This document shows, in pieces, positions 1 through 6,091 of a DNA stretch of 6,652 bases; position 1 is the stretch's first letter, and every line of letters starts with the position of its first letter. Source of the DNA: Candidatus Fermentibacterota bacterium (GTDB lineage Bacteria; Fermentibacterota; Fermentibacteria; Fermentibacterales; Fermentibacteraceae); assembly GCA_012523605.1 (NCBI GenBank), contig JAAYTY010000197.1, positions 1 through 6,652 on the forward strand, given 5' to 3'. A model generated the notes under the pieces. That model saw nothing but the letters and a program-made list of their open reading frames with translations, searched no databases and was not told the DNA's origin. The position numbers and the translations under genes are program-made.

Positions 1-776
1 ACGACCACGTGGGGATGGGTCCAGGTTGATGTGTAGTTGTGGATCGGCCAGGGGCCGGTGAGGATGTCTTGCGAGTTTTGGAGCCAAATACGGCCGAGGA
101 CAATATCCAGATCGTGGTCTCCGTCCATGTCTCCGACTTCGAGCCCCTCGCCGACGGGGATACCGGTTGTGAGCGTCCGATGCGACCAGGCGGTGGGGGA
201 GTCTTGACGCCAAAGCTGGAGGCTGGCGCCGTCGGCGAGTTGTTCGCGCGAGACGATGTCCAGATCGCCGTCGAGGTCGAAGTCGGCCAGGTCGGTAGCG
301 AACATGCCCCAGTCCTCGCCGCCGCTGGCGAGGCCCGTGTCCCACTGGGTCCAGCCCCAGCCGGTGCCGTCGCCCAGTGCTGCGCCCATCAGCTTGTCGC
401 CTATCTGTCCGGCGGGGGCGTAGTCGTGGTGGATGCCCCAGGCGAGGTCGGGCACCCCGTCGAGGTCGAGGTCGCCCACCGCGCAGCCGCCGTAGCCGAA
501 CTCGCCGGTCTGGTACAGGGCGAAGGAGTCGGATCCGTCGTTGATCCAGACCATAATCCCGTGCTCGTCCGAGTTGACGAACGGGTTGCCGTGGTCGCCC
601 ACGCTCACGATGTCGAGGTGCCCGTCGAGATCGATGTCGGCCACTTCGAGCTCGGTGTGCCCCGCCTCCCTCTCCGGGAACTGGAGGCCGTTGCTCTTCT
701 CCACCAGGGTCACTGCTCCGGCCAGGCCGAAGGTCAGGAGAACCGGGGCAACCATGAACATCGGGAATCCGCCCAT
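1..776 (-). CDS. Secreted FG-GAP/VCBS-repeat protein (3' end outside the window)
   Basis: Reading leftward from ATG at 776, 258 codons stay open to the window edge, so the C-terminus is missing. The start follows a strong ribosome site (GGGAGGG, 781-787, four bases upstream) and an in-frame TGA lies just before it. Residues 1-22 are hydrophobic (MFMVAPVLLTFGLAGA) and resemble a signal peptide, though the n-region has no Lys or Arg. Four calcium-loop-like motifs follow: DIDLDGHLD (47-55), DLDLDGVPD (102-110), DFDLDGDLD (165-173) and DMDGDHDLD (216-224), each starting a segment like LDIVSVG or LDIVLGR. This is the FG-GAP/VCBS pattern of beta-propeller blades found in exported or cell-surface proteins. 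Repeat spacing is irregular (55, 63, 51 residues). Ligand and function cannot be told; such proteins often bind carbohydrate or surface partners. It is divergent from the radical-SAM gene at 910. Family call is firm; the role is unknown. Confidence 0.86.
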   Translation of the reverse strand, partial: MGGFPMFMVAPVLLTFGLAGAVTLVEKSNGLQFPEREAGHTELEVADIDLDGHLDIVSVGDHGNPFVNSDEHGIMVWINDGSDSFALYQTGEFGYGGCAVGDLDLDGVPDLAWGIHHDYAPAGQIGDKLMGAALGDGTGWGWTQWDTGLASGGEDWGMFATDLADFDLDGDLDIVSREQLADGASLQLWRQDSPTAWSHRTLTTGIPVGEGLEVGDMDGDHDLDIVLGRIWLQNSQDILTGPWPIHNYTSTWTHPHVV

Positions 777-856
777 TTCACCCTCCCGTCAGGGGTGCCG
801 GATCCTTGTGTCGAAAACGGTCGAGTATCTTCGAATATCGCGGATCGAAGTACAGA

Positions 857-889
857 AGGCCTCCCGGGCGCTCATTGCCCCGGAAGCCT
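857..889. repeat. Imperfect hairpin in the divergent intergenic region
   Basis: Arms 857-869 and 877-889 pair over 13 positions with two mismatches (861/885 and 865/881) around a seven-base loop. No T-tract follows on either strand, and an intrinsic terminator would be odd between divergent genes. It lies 20 bases before the ygiQ start, so it would sit in the ygiQ 5' untranslated region or act as a protein-binding palindrome. The pairing is seen directly; the role is unknown. Confidence 0.4.
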
Positions 890-909
890 CGTTGTCACAG
901 TGTTGACGC

Positions 910-2802
910 ATGAAAGGAAAACGATCCTCTGCTCCGTTCCTGCCCACAACACGGCAGGAGATGGACAGGCTGGGCTGGGACGAGTGCGACGTGCTGATCG
1001 TCTCGGGAGATGCCTACGTCGATCACCCCTCGTTCGGCCCGGCCCTGATCGGCAGATGGCTCGAATCTCACGGCTGGCGCGTCGGCATCATCCCCCAGCC
1101 GCGGTGGAACTCGACCGAGGATTTCCTCGCACTGGGCCGCCCCAGGCTTTTCGCGGGCGTCACATCCGGCTCGATGGACTCGATGGTGAGCCGTTACACC
1201 TCCATGAAACGCATCCGCAGCGACGATGCCTACACGGAGGGAGGCACTGCGGGAGCCCGCCCGGACAGAGCGGTTCTCGTCTATTCGAACCGCATCCGTG
1301 AGGCCATGCCCGGCGTCCCCGTGGTGCTGGGCGGAATCGAAGCCAGCCTCCGCAGGCTGAGCCACTACGACTTCTGGAGCGGCACCGTGCGCAAGCCCGT
1401 TCTCCTGGACACGAAGGCCGAGATACTGGTCCACGGCATGGGAGAGCGACAGGTCGCCGAGATCGCCCGCAGGATCGCCCGTGGAGAACCGCTGGAGCGG
1501 ATACCGGGCACCGCGACATGGGGCTCCATCACTTCCATGGAAGCGGGCATTCCGGAGAATGCGCTCGTCCTTCCTTCTCACGAGGAGGTTGCCGAGTCGC
1601 CGACGGAGCTCTTGAAGATGACGCTGGCGGTGGAGGCCGAGCTGAACCCCTGGTGCGGCAGGCCCCTGCTGGAGAGGTGCGATTCGAGGGCCGTGCTGGT
1701 TCAGCCGCCGGCTGAACCGCTCTCGACCCGCGAGCTCGACGCCCTGTACGATCTGCCGTTCGCCCGGGCTCCCCACCCGCGGTACACCGGGAGGATTCCC
1801 GCCTGGGACATGATACGCGACTCCATCACGGTCGTGCGCGGCTGCGGAGGCGGTTGCAGCTTCTGCGCCCTGAGCCTCCATCAGGGCAGAGCCGTGAGGT
1901 CGAGAAGCAGGGGATCGGTGATGCGGGAGGTCGGCATCCTCGCAGGCTCCGACGGATTCAGTGGCACGATAACCGATCTTGGCGGCCCCACAGCCAACAT
2001 GTACGGTCTGGGCTGCGACAGCCCGGACGCCGAGAAAGCCTGCCGCCGTCCGTCGTGTCTCCATCCGTCCATCTGCAGGCATTTCCGCACCGACCACTCG
2101 GCATACACGGGGCTGCTCGCCGCGGCCGCCTCGGCGGAAGGCGTAAGAAACGCTTTCGTAGGCAGCGGCATCAGGCACGACCTCGCGCTGGAGGATCCCG
2201 CTTTCATCGAGAAACTGGCCGCATTGCACACGTCCGGCCACCTGAAAATCGCCCCCGAGCACTTCTCCGATCGGGTCCTGGCCCTGATGAGGAAGCCGTC
2301 GGCCTCGTTCTATACGAGGTTCCAGGAGGCCTTCCGGAGGGCATCCCTCCGCGCGGGGAAGGAGCAGTACCTGGTCCCGTACCTCATGGCGGCCTTTCCG
2401 GGATGCACCGTGGAGGACATGGAGATGGTCTCGGGCATGCTCTCCGATGCCGGGATCAGACCGAAGCAGGTGCAGGTGTTCCTCCCCACGCCCATGACCG
2501 TGGCGACAGCCATGTACGCCTGCCGAAAGGACCCTTCGGGATCCCCGATCGAAGTGGCGGTGAAGCCCTCGGAGAAGCGGTTCCAGCTCGATCTCCTTCT
2601 CGAGCCGAGGAAGGCGGGGCACAGAGGGAAACGCAGGCCGTCGGGCGCTGGAACAAATCCCGGAGGCGGGAATAAAACCGGCTGCGGGAAGAGAAAGGGC
2701 AACCCCGCCGGTTCAGGGAAACACGGAACCGGGAGATCGCAGCACGCAGCAGCCGATGCTCTGCGGGGCGGCCCTGAGAACGGGGGAGGGACGGTGGAAT
2801 GA
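910..2802 (+). CDS. ygiQ: YgiQ-family (UPF0313) radical-SAM protein
   Basis: A 630-residue protein of the YgiQ family, whose reaction is not established. The N-terminal domain (about 9-300) has family signatures APFLP and GDAYVDHPSFG. The radical-SAM core starts near 305 with C312, C316 and C319 (CxxxCxxC, CGGGCSFC), the ligands of a 4Fe-4S cluster that cleaves S-adenosylmethionine. DLGGPTANMYGLGCDS follows, then a second cysteine group (C369, C378, C383, C389), typical of the family. The segment with VFLPTPMTVATAMY belongs to the C-terminal YgiQ region. Residues about 569-630 form a low-complexity basic tail (19 Gly, 11 Lys/Arg). ATG 910 is chosen because TGA is in frame two codons upstream and because conserved APFLP would be lost from the next ATG (961); no clear Shine-Dalgarno site precedes it. 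It converges on nrdG and is probably transcribed alone. Family assignment is firm. Confidence 0.94.
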   Translation: MKGKRSSAPFLPTTRQEMDRLGWDECDVLIVSGDAYVDHPSFGPALIGRWLESHGWRVGIIPQPRWNSTEDFLALGRPRLFAGVTSGSMDSMVSRYTSMKRIRSDDAYTEGGTAGARPDRAVLVYSNRIREAMPGVPVVLGGIEASLRRLSHYDFWSGTVRKPVLLDTKAEILVHGMGERQVAEIARRIARGEPLERIPGTATWGSITSMEAGIPENALVLPSHEEVAESPTELLKMTLAVEAELNPWCGRPLLERCDSRAVLVQPPAEPLSTRELDALYDLPFARAPHPRYTGRIPAWDMIRDSITVVRGCGGGCSFCALSLHQGRAVRSRSRGSVMREVGILAGSDGFSGTITDLGGPTANMYGLGCDSPDAEKACRRPSCLHPSICRHFRTDHSAYTGLLAAAASAEGVRNAFVGSGIRHDLALEDPAFIEKLAALHTSGHLKIAPEHFSDRVLALMRKPSASFYTRFQEAFRRASLRAGKEQYLVPYLMAAFPGCTVEDMEMVSGMLSDAGIRPKQVQVFLPTPMTVATAMYACRKDPSGSPIEVAVKPSEKRFQLDLLLEPRKAGHRGKRRPSGAGTNPGGGNKTGCGKRKGNPAGSGKHGTGRSQHAAADALRGGPENGGGTVE

Positions 2803-2811
2803 CCTCTTCCC

Positions 2812-2829
2812 GACATCCGGCCGGCTGTC
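2812..2829. repeat. Palindrome just after ygiQ
   Basis: An 18-base inverted repeat (GACA, one mismatch, CCGGCCGG, one mismatch, TGTC) begins ten bases after the ygiQ stop. It may help end or stabilise the ygiQ transcript. No T-run follows, so it is not a classical intrinsic terminator. Confidence 0.35.
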
Positions 2830-2865
2830 AGAGGCCAACCCTCCTAGCCGCCCCTCCCCACCTTT

Positions 2866-2887
2866 CCCTGATCGCCGTCCGATCGGG
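2866..2887 (-). terminator. Possible hairpin terminator after nrdG (no T-tract)
   Basis: CCC and GATCG (2866-2868, 2870-2874) pair with CGATC and GGG (2880-2887) across a five-base loop, giving an eight-pair stem with one bulged T at 2869. The stem abuts the nrdG stop codon at 2888-2890. Neither strand has a following T-run, so Rho-independent termination is doubtful. The position, at the end of a convergent gene, is what suggests a terminator or 3'-end stabiliser. Confidence 0.35.
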
Positions 2888-3577
2888 CTATGCCCTGAGG
2901 ATCACTTCCTCTGCGAGGGGCCTGATGCGCTCGGCCGCCTGCTCCAGATATTCCCTGGGATATGGCGGAATGCCCGTGAATTCGGGCGACAGAGTCTTCT
3001 CTCCGCGGAACCGCTGGAGGGCGTATCTCTTCACGCGCCCTGTCAGAGCCAGGACCAGCTCTATGTCCTCGACGGTCACCAGGCCCGGAACCATCGTGGA
3101 CCTGAGTTCGTAGCAGTCGAGCCGCCTGACCGTCTCGACGGACTTCAGAACCGGCTCGATGCCCGTCCTGCCGCCGGAGGCCTCGTAGTACCTCCCGGGT
3201 GACGACTTGATGTCGATCGATGCGTAGTCGATGAGGGGAACCAGCTCCTCCAGCATGTCGGGAAGCGTGCCGTTCGTGTCGAGCTTGACCGGAAGCTCCA
3301 GCTCATCGCGGATCCTCCGCACGAGCTCGATTATCCTTGGATAGAGCAAGGGCTCGCCGCCCGTGATGCAGACGCCCTCGACGAAGCCCGAGCGCTCCGA
3401 CAGGGAGGCCAGGATCTGATCCTCCGAGAGGGAGTACTGGTCCTCCAGGAGGTCGGGCAGGACCAGTTCGGGATTCTGGCAGAAGGGGCAGTGCAGGTTG
3501 CATCCTCCGATGAAGACCACCGACGAGATTCGCCCCGGATAGTCTATGAGGCTGGTTCCGAGGAAGGCCCTTATCAA
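2888..3577 (-). CDS. nrdG: Anaerobic ribonucleotide reductase activating protein NrdG
   Basis: A 229-residue radical-SAM activase that uses S-adenosylmethionine and a 4Fe-4S cluster to place the glycyl radical on class III ribonucleotide reductase in the cytoplasm. The N-terminus TSLIDYPGRISSVVFIGGC is typical of the NrdG2-type activases. Cluster ligands are C26, C30 and C33 (CNLHCPFC), and the SAM-binding ITGGEPLL follows at 71-78. Length is normal for this subtype. The start is TTG at 3577, whose last bases overlap the TGA of the upstream ORF (TTGA, 3574-3577); GGGAGAGA just before it is a good ribosome site with short spacing. No ATG lies nearby, and the conserved motif begins within ten residues, so TTG is well supported. 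The overlap implies translational coupling to the glycyl-radical ORF, the substrate it activates. Stop TAG. Call is firm. Confidence 0.95.
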   Translation of the reverse strand: MIRAFLGTSLIDYPGRISSVVFIGGCNLHCPFCQNPELVLPDLLEDQYSLSEDQILASLSERSGFVEGVCITGGEPLLYPRIIELVRRIRDELELPVKLDTNGTLPDMLEELVPLIDYASIDIKSSPGRYYEASGGRTGIEPVLKSVETVRRLDCYELRSTMVPGLVTVEDIELVLALTGRVKRYALQRFRGEKTLSPEFTGIPPYPREYLEQAAERIRPLAEEVILRA

Positions 3578-3756
3578 TCTCTCCCGCCCTCTCCGGCGGA
3601 TTCGGCGAGATCTACGTACTCCCGCTCGGAGAACTCATCCTGCTTGCCCTTGTTCCAGTCCTGCACGGGCCGGTAGTAGCCTACGACCCTCGAGTATATC
3701 TCCGTCTTCACAGCCCTGACCTTCCTCGGCCCGACGCAGTCATCCTGTCCGTTCAT
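3574..3756 (-). CDS. nrdD: Separate glycyl-radical domain of NrdD (60 residues)
   Basis: This small ORF encodes the C-terminal glycyl-radical segment of class III ribonucleotide reductase as its own reading frame. It contains EIYSRVVGYYRPVQDWNKGK (20-38 approximately); G26 in RVVGYY is the predicted radical glycine, and WNKGKQDEF is the conserved follow-on. The large NrdD upstream has no such motif, so this piece should be essential. ATG 3756 overlaps the large ORF's TGA (ATGA, 3753-3756), in the -1 frame. GGGGGGAG ends ten bases before the ATG and GGAG two bases before, so independent initiation is plausible. It ends in TGA overlapping the nrdG TTG start. Only one cysteine (C7) is present. 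Alternatives: it is normally fused to NrdD by -1 frameshifting, or by correcting a miscalled base. The domain call is firm; the separate status is less so. Confidence 0.87.
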   Translation of the reverse strand: MNGQDDCVGPRKVRAVKTEIYSRVVGYYRPVQDWNKGKQDEFSEREYVDLAESAGEGGRD

Positions 3757-5864
3757 CGCTCCGTGTCTCCCCCCAGATGAAGAAACAGACCCCCTCCGCC
3801 GGGTTCCCCGTCGGCCGTCAGCTCCCTGTAGCTTCCATCGGGAAGCTCCCCCTCGACCTCCACTATGTCTCCGTAGGCCATCAGTTCGGTGTCGGTGTGC
3901 GGGTAGGGGCAGAGCGGCGTCTCCCCCGGGATGTACCCATGCACCGGGCATATCGAGAACGTCGGCGTGAAGCTGAAGTACGGCAGTCTGAACCTCGTTA
4001 CGATCGATCTGGCGAGCCTGCGCACCATCCGCCAGTCGGTGATGGCCTCGCCGATGAAGATGTGCACCACCGTGCCCCCCGTGAACATCTCCTGAAGGGG
4101 ATCCTGGTGTGAGAGGAGAGTGAAGATGTCCACCCTCTCGTTCACTGGCAGGTGCACCGAGTTCGTGTAGTAGGGATTCGAGCTGCCCATGGTGTAGCAG
4201 CCCGGGAACTTCTCCCTGTCCTTCTTCGCGAGCCTGTAGGAGGCTCCCTCGGCGGGCGACGCCTCCAGGTTGTAGAGGTTTCCCGTCTCCTCCTGGAACT
4301 CCGACAGCCGCTCCCGCATGAATTCCAGCACCGAGACGGCCCAGGCCGACGCCTCGGGATCGCGGATGCCCTTCCCGAGGATGTTCATGCAGGCCTCGTT
4401 CATCCCCACCAGACCGATCGTGGAGAAGTGGTTCGCCCCGTAGGATCCGGATGCGGCGCGTATGTCCCGCAGGTAGTGCTTCGTGTAAGGATAGAGGCCC
4501 TTCTCCGTCAGCTCCTCCACAGCCTTGCGCTTGAGTTCGAGGGAATCCCTCGAGACCTCCATCACGGAGCCGAGGATGTCGAAGAAGTCCCCTCCTCCGC
4601 GGGCAAGCCATGCGATGCGCGGGAGATTGATCGTGACAACTCCGATGGAGCCGGTGAGAGGGTTCGACCCGAACAGCCCTCCTCCGCGCTTCCTGAGCTG
4701 CCGGTTGTCCAGCCTGAGGCGGCAGCACATGCTGCGGGCGTCCTCGGGGTTCATGTCCGAGTTGACGAAGTTGCTGAAGTAAGGAATGCCGTACTTGCCC
4801 GTCATCTCCCAGAGGGGCCTGAGCTCGTCGGTCTCCCAGTCGAAGTCGCTGGTGAGGTTGTAGGTCGGTATGGGGAAGGTGAAGATGCGGCCCTTCGAAT
4901 CGCCCTGCATCATCAGCCCCGCGAAGATCCTGTTGAAGACGTCCATCTCGCGCTGGTACTCCGAGTAGGTGCCGGCCGCGGAGGAGCCCGCGTGCAGAAC
5001 GGGGTCGGAGGCCAGGTTCTTCGGCACCCTCAGGTCCATGGTGATGTTCGTGAAGGGGGTCTGGAAACCCACCCGGGTGGGGATGTTCACGTTGAAGAGG
5101 AACTCCTGCAGAGCCTGCCTCACCTCGTCGTCCGACAGCGAGTCGTGCCTGAGATACGGTGCCAGGAGCGTGTCGAAGTTGGAGAAGGCCTGGGCGCCCG
5201 CCGCCTCTCCCTGCAGAGTGTAGAAGAAGTTCACGATCTGCCCCAGAGCGGTTCTCAGGTGCTTCGGCGGAGCCGACTCGATCTTGCCACGCGCCCCCCT
5301 GAAGCCTTCTCGGAGGAGCTCCGAGAGATCCCAGCCCACGCAGTAGGGCCCCAGTATCCCGAGGTCGTGGATGTGGATGTCGGCCGAGTCGTGGGCCTCC
5401 TTGATCTTCGGCGTGTAGATCTTCCCCAGCCAATAACGGGCGGTGATGGAGCTGGACAGATAGAAGTTCAGCCCCTGGAGGGAATAGTTCATGTTGGAGT
5501 TCTCGTTGACCCTCCAGTCCTCGCGACCCAGATAGTCGCCCACGAGGCCGTCGATGCCGCTGAAGAGCCTGTTGACGTCTCTGGCCTCGTTGCGCTTCTC
5601 TCGGTAGAGGATGAACTGCCGGGCCGCCGCGGTGAGCTTGCGGAGGACCAGGGTCTCCTCCACGAAGTCCTGCACCTGCTCCACAGTCGGGATGGCTCCC
5701 CTGCGGAAGAAGCTCATGTAGAGGGCAGCCTCGACCTGGTCGGTTATCTCCGCGGCGTTCTCGTCCGTCTCCGACGCGGAGAGCGCGCCTTCGACGGAGA
5801 TGAGTATCTCGCTCCTCCGGTATGGTTCAATGTCGCCGGAGGATCTTCTGACCAGCCAGTCCAT
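3753..5864 (-). CDS. nrdD: Anaerobic ribonucleoside-triphosphate reductase NrdD, catalytic part
   Basis: A 703-residue class III ribonucleotide reductase large chain that makes deoxyribonucleotides anaerobically. Residues about 3-95 form an ATP-cone allosteric domain (VRRSSGDIEPYRRSEILISV). The ten-stranded barrel follows, with ENSNMNYSLQGLNFYLSS, SADIHIHDLGILGPYC and FTNITMDLRVP. MCCRLRLD carries C380 and C381, one of which is the likely thiyl-radical cysteine, followed by GGGLFGSNPLTGSIGVVTINLPR. The metal-site region reads CPVHGYIPGETPLCPYPH: C639, H642, C652 and H656 instead of two CxxC pairs. About 47 further residues lead to the stop with no glycyl-radical motif, which lies in the next ORF. 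ATG 5864 is the earliest possible start, since TAG immediately precedes it in frame; the ribosome site is weak (GGGG, ten bases upstream). First gene of the operon with the glycyl-radical ORF and nrdG. The reductant subtype cannot be assigned by eye. Confidence 0.96.
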   Translation of the reverse strand: MDWLVRRSSGDIEPYRRSEILISVEGALSASETDENAAEITDQVEAALYMSFFRRGAIPTVEQVQDFVEETLVLRKLTAAARQFILYREKRNEARDVNRLFSGIDGLVGDYLGREDWRVNENSNMNYSLQGLNFYLSSSITARYWLGKIYTPKIKEAHDSADIHIHDLGILGPYCVGWDLSELLREGFRGARGKIESAPPKHLRTALGQIVNFFYTLQGEAAGAQAFSNFDTLLAPYLRHDSLSDDEVRQALQEFLFNVNIPTRVGFQTPFTNITMDLRVPKNLASDPVLHAGSSAAGTYSEYQREMDVFNRIFAGLMMQGDSKGRIFTFPIPTYNLTSDFDWETDELRPLWEMTGKYGIPYFSNFVNSDMNPEDARSMCCRLRLDNRQLRKRGGGLFGSNPLTGSIGVVTINLPRIAWLARGGGDFFDILGSVMEVSRDSLELKRKAVEELTEKGLYPYTKHYLRDIRAASGSYGANHFSTIGLVGMNEACMNILGKGIRDPEASAWAVSVLEFMRERLSEFQEETGNLYNLEASPAEGASYRLAKKDREKFPGCYTMGSSNPYYTNSVHLPVNERVDIFTLLSHQDPLQEMFTGGTVVHIFIGEAITDWRMVRRLARSIVTRFRLPYFSFTPTFSICPVHGYIPGETPLCPYPHTDTELMAYGDIVEVEGELPDGSYRELTADGEPGGGGLFLHLGGDTER
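3768..3774 (-). other. G GGG GGA heptamer, possible -1 frameshift site
   Basis: Codons CTG GGG GGA of nrdD contain the X XXY YYZ pattern five codons before the nrdD stop. A -1 slip here joins the large NrdD to the glycyl-radical frame with no stop between them (…LGG then RHGAMNGQ…). A purine-rich GGAGGGGG (3797-3790) lies 15 bases upstream, like the internal Shine-Dalgarno stimulator of dnaX frameshifting. G-runs are common in this GC-rich DNA, and the same run could be a miscalled homopolymer. No downstream pseudoknot was identified. Confidence 0.3.
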
Positions 5865-5953
5865 CTATCCACAACCCCAAGTGTAAGAAGAAGCAATACA
5901 TGAAAGTACATGCATGGATCGCGCCGGGGATGCCCATGCCAAATCCCTTGTGG

Positions 5954-5981
5954 AAGATATCCGGCAGGAACCGCCCGTCAA
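5954..5981 (-). promoter_or_regulatory. Candidate sigma-70 promoter of the nrdD operon
   Basis: On the minus strand TTGACG (5981-5976) and TATCTT (5959-5954) are separated by 16 bases. The -35 matches five of six consensus bases, the -10 four of six. Transcription would start near 5947 and leave a leader of about 80 bases before nrdD. The NrdR-like boxes lie just upstream of it. This is a motif-based prediction only. Confidence 0.4.
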
Positions 5982-5991
5982 GACGCCGTAC

Positions 5992-6038
5992 GCACGACAT
6001 CTTGTGGCCCGAGCGGTGTGGATGACTATATGTTGCAT
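5992..6038. promoter_or_regulatory. Tandem NrdR-box-like sites upstream of nrdD
   Basis: Two 16-base sites, 5992-6007 (gcacgacatcttgtgg) and 6023-6038 (tgactatatgttgcat), each match 11 of 16 positions of the NrdR-box consensus acaCwAtATaTwGtgt and keep all its most conserved core bases (C, A, AT, T, G). They are separated by 15 bases, so equivalent positions are exactly 31 bp apart, about three helical turns. This is the usual arrangement of NrdR boxes, which repress ribonucleotide reductase operons through the ATP/dATP-sensing repressor NrdR. They lie 128-174 bases upstream of nrdD, and between nrdD and the divergent transporter, so they could affect both. Individual matches are moderate; the paired spacing and the gene context carry the call. 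Confidence 0.65.
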
Positions 6039-6051
6039 ATTCACATGGTTT

Positions 6052-6064
6052 CCGGCATTGCCGG
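6052..6064 (+). repeat. Short perfect hairpin ahead of the transporter gene
   Basis: CCGGC (6052-6056) and GCCGG (6060-6064) flank a three-base loop, 27 bases before the transporter start. It would lie in that gene's 5' untranslated region. At five pairs it may be chance in GC-rich DNA. Confidence 0.25.
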
Positions 6065-6091
6065 GGCACAACGGGTCGTGCAGGGGGCCGA

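Noticed and set aside
857..889. Intrinsic terminator at the intergenic hairpin
   Set aside because: Two mismatches, no T-run on either strand, and it lies between divergent genes, so there is no transcript for it to end.
39..1301. 420-codon plus-strand ORF opposite the FG-GAP gene
   Set aside because: Its Val/Glu-rich repeats (VEVEVG) are the antisense reading of the Asp-rich calcium loops, and it runs into the start of ygiQ; the minus strand has the signal peptide, ribosome site and family motifs.
895..2622. 575-codon minus-strand ORF opposite ygiQ
   Set aside because: Composition is Arg/Gly/Ala/His-rich with no family motif, while the plus strand carries a full set of YgiQ motifs; long antisense ORFs are expected at this GC content.
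2799..3113. 104-codon plus-strand ORF whose ATG overlaps the ygiQ stop (ATGA)
   Set aside because: The overlap looks like coupling, but most of the ORF is antisense to nrdG, it has no motif, and both hairpins at the ygiQ end lie within it.
3757..5433. Upstream part of the long minus-strand frame that contains the glycyl-radical ORF
   Set aside because: This frame is open far into nrdD, but before 3756 it is only the -1 shadow of nrdD (Arg/Gly/His-rich). Only the last 60 codons have a recognisable domain.
5865..5873. DnaA-box-like CTATCCACA just before the nrdD start
   Set aside because: One mismatch to TTATCCACA; about one such match is expected by chance in a window of this size, and there is no second box nearby.
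4152..5903. 583-codon plus-strand ORF opposite nrdD
   Set aside because: Antisense shadow with Val/Arg/His-rich low-information sequence; nrdD is unmistakable on the other strand.
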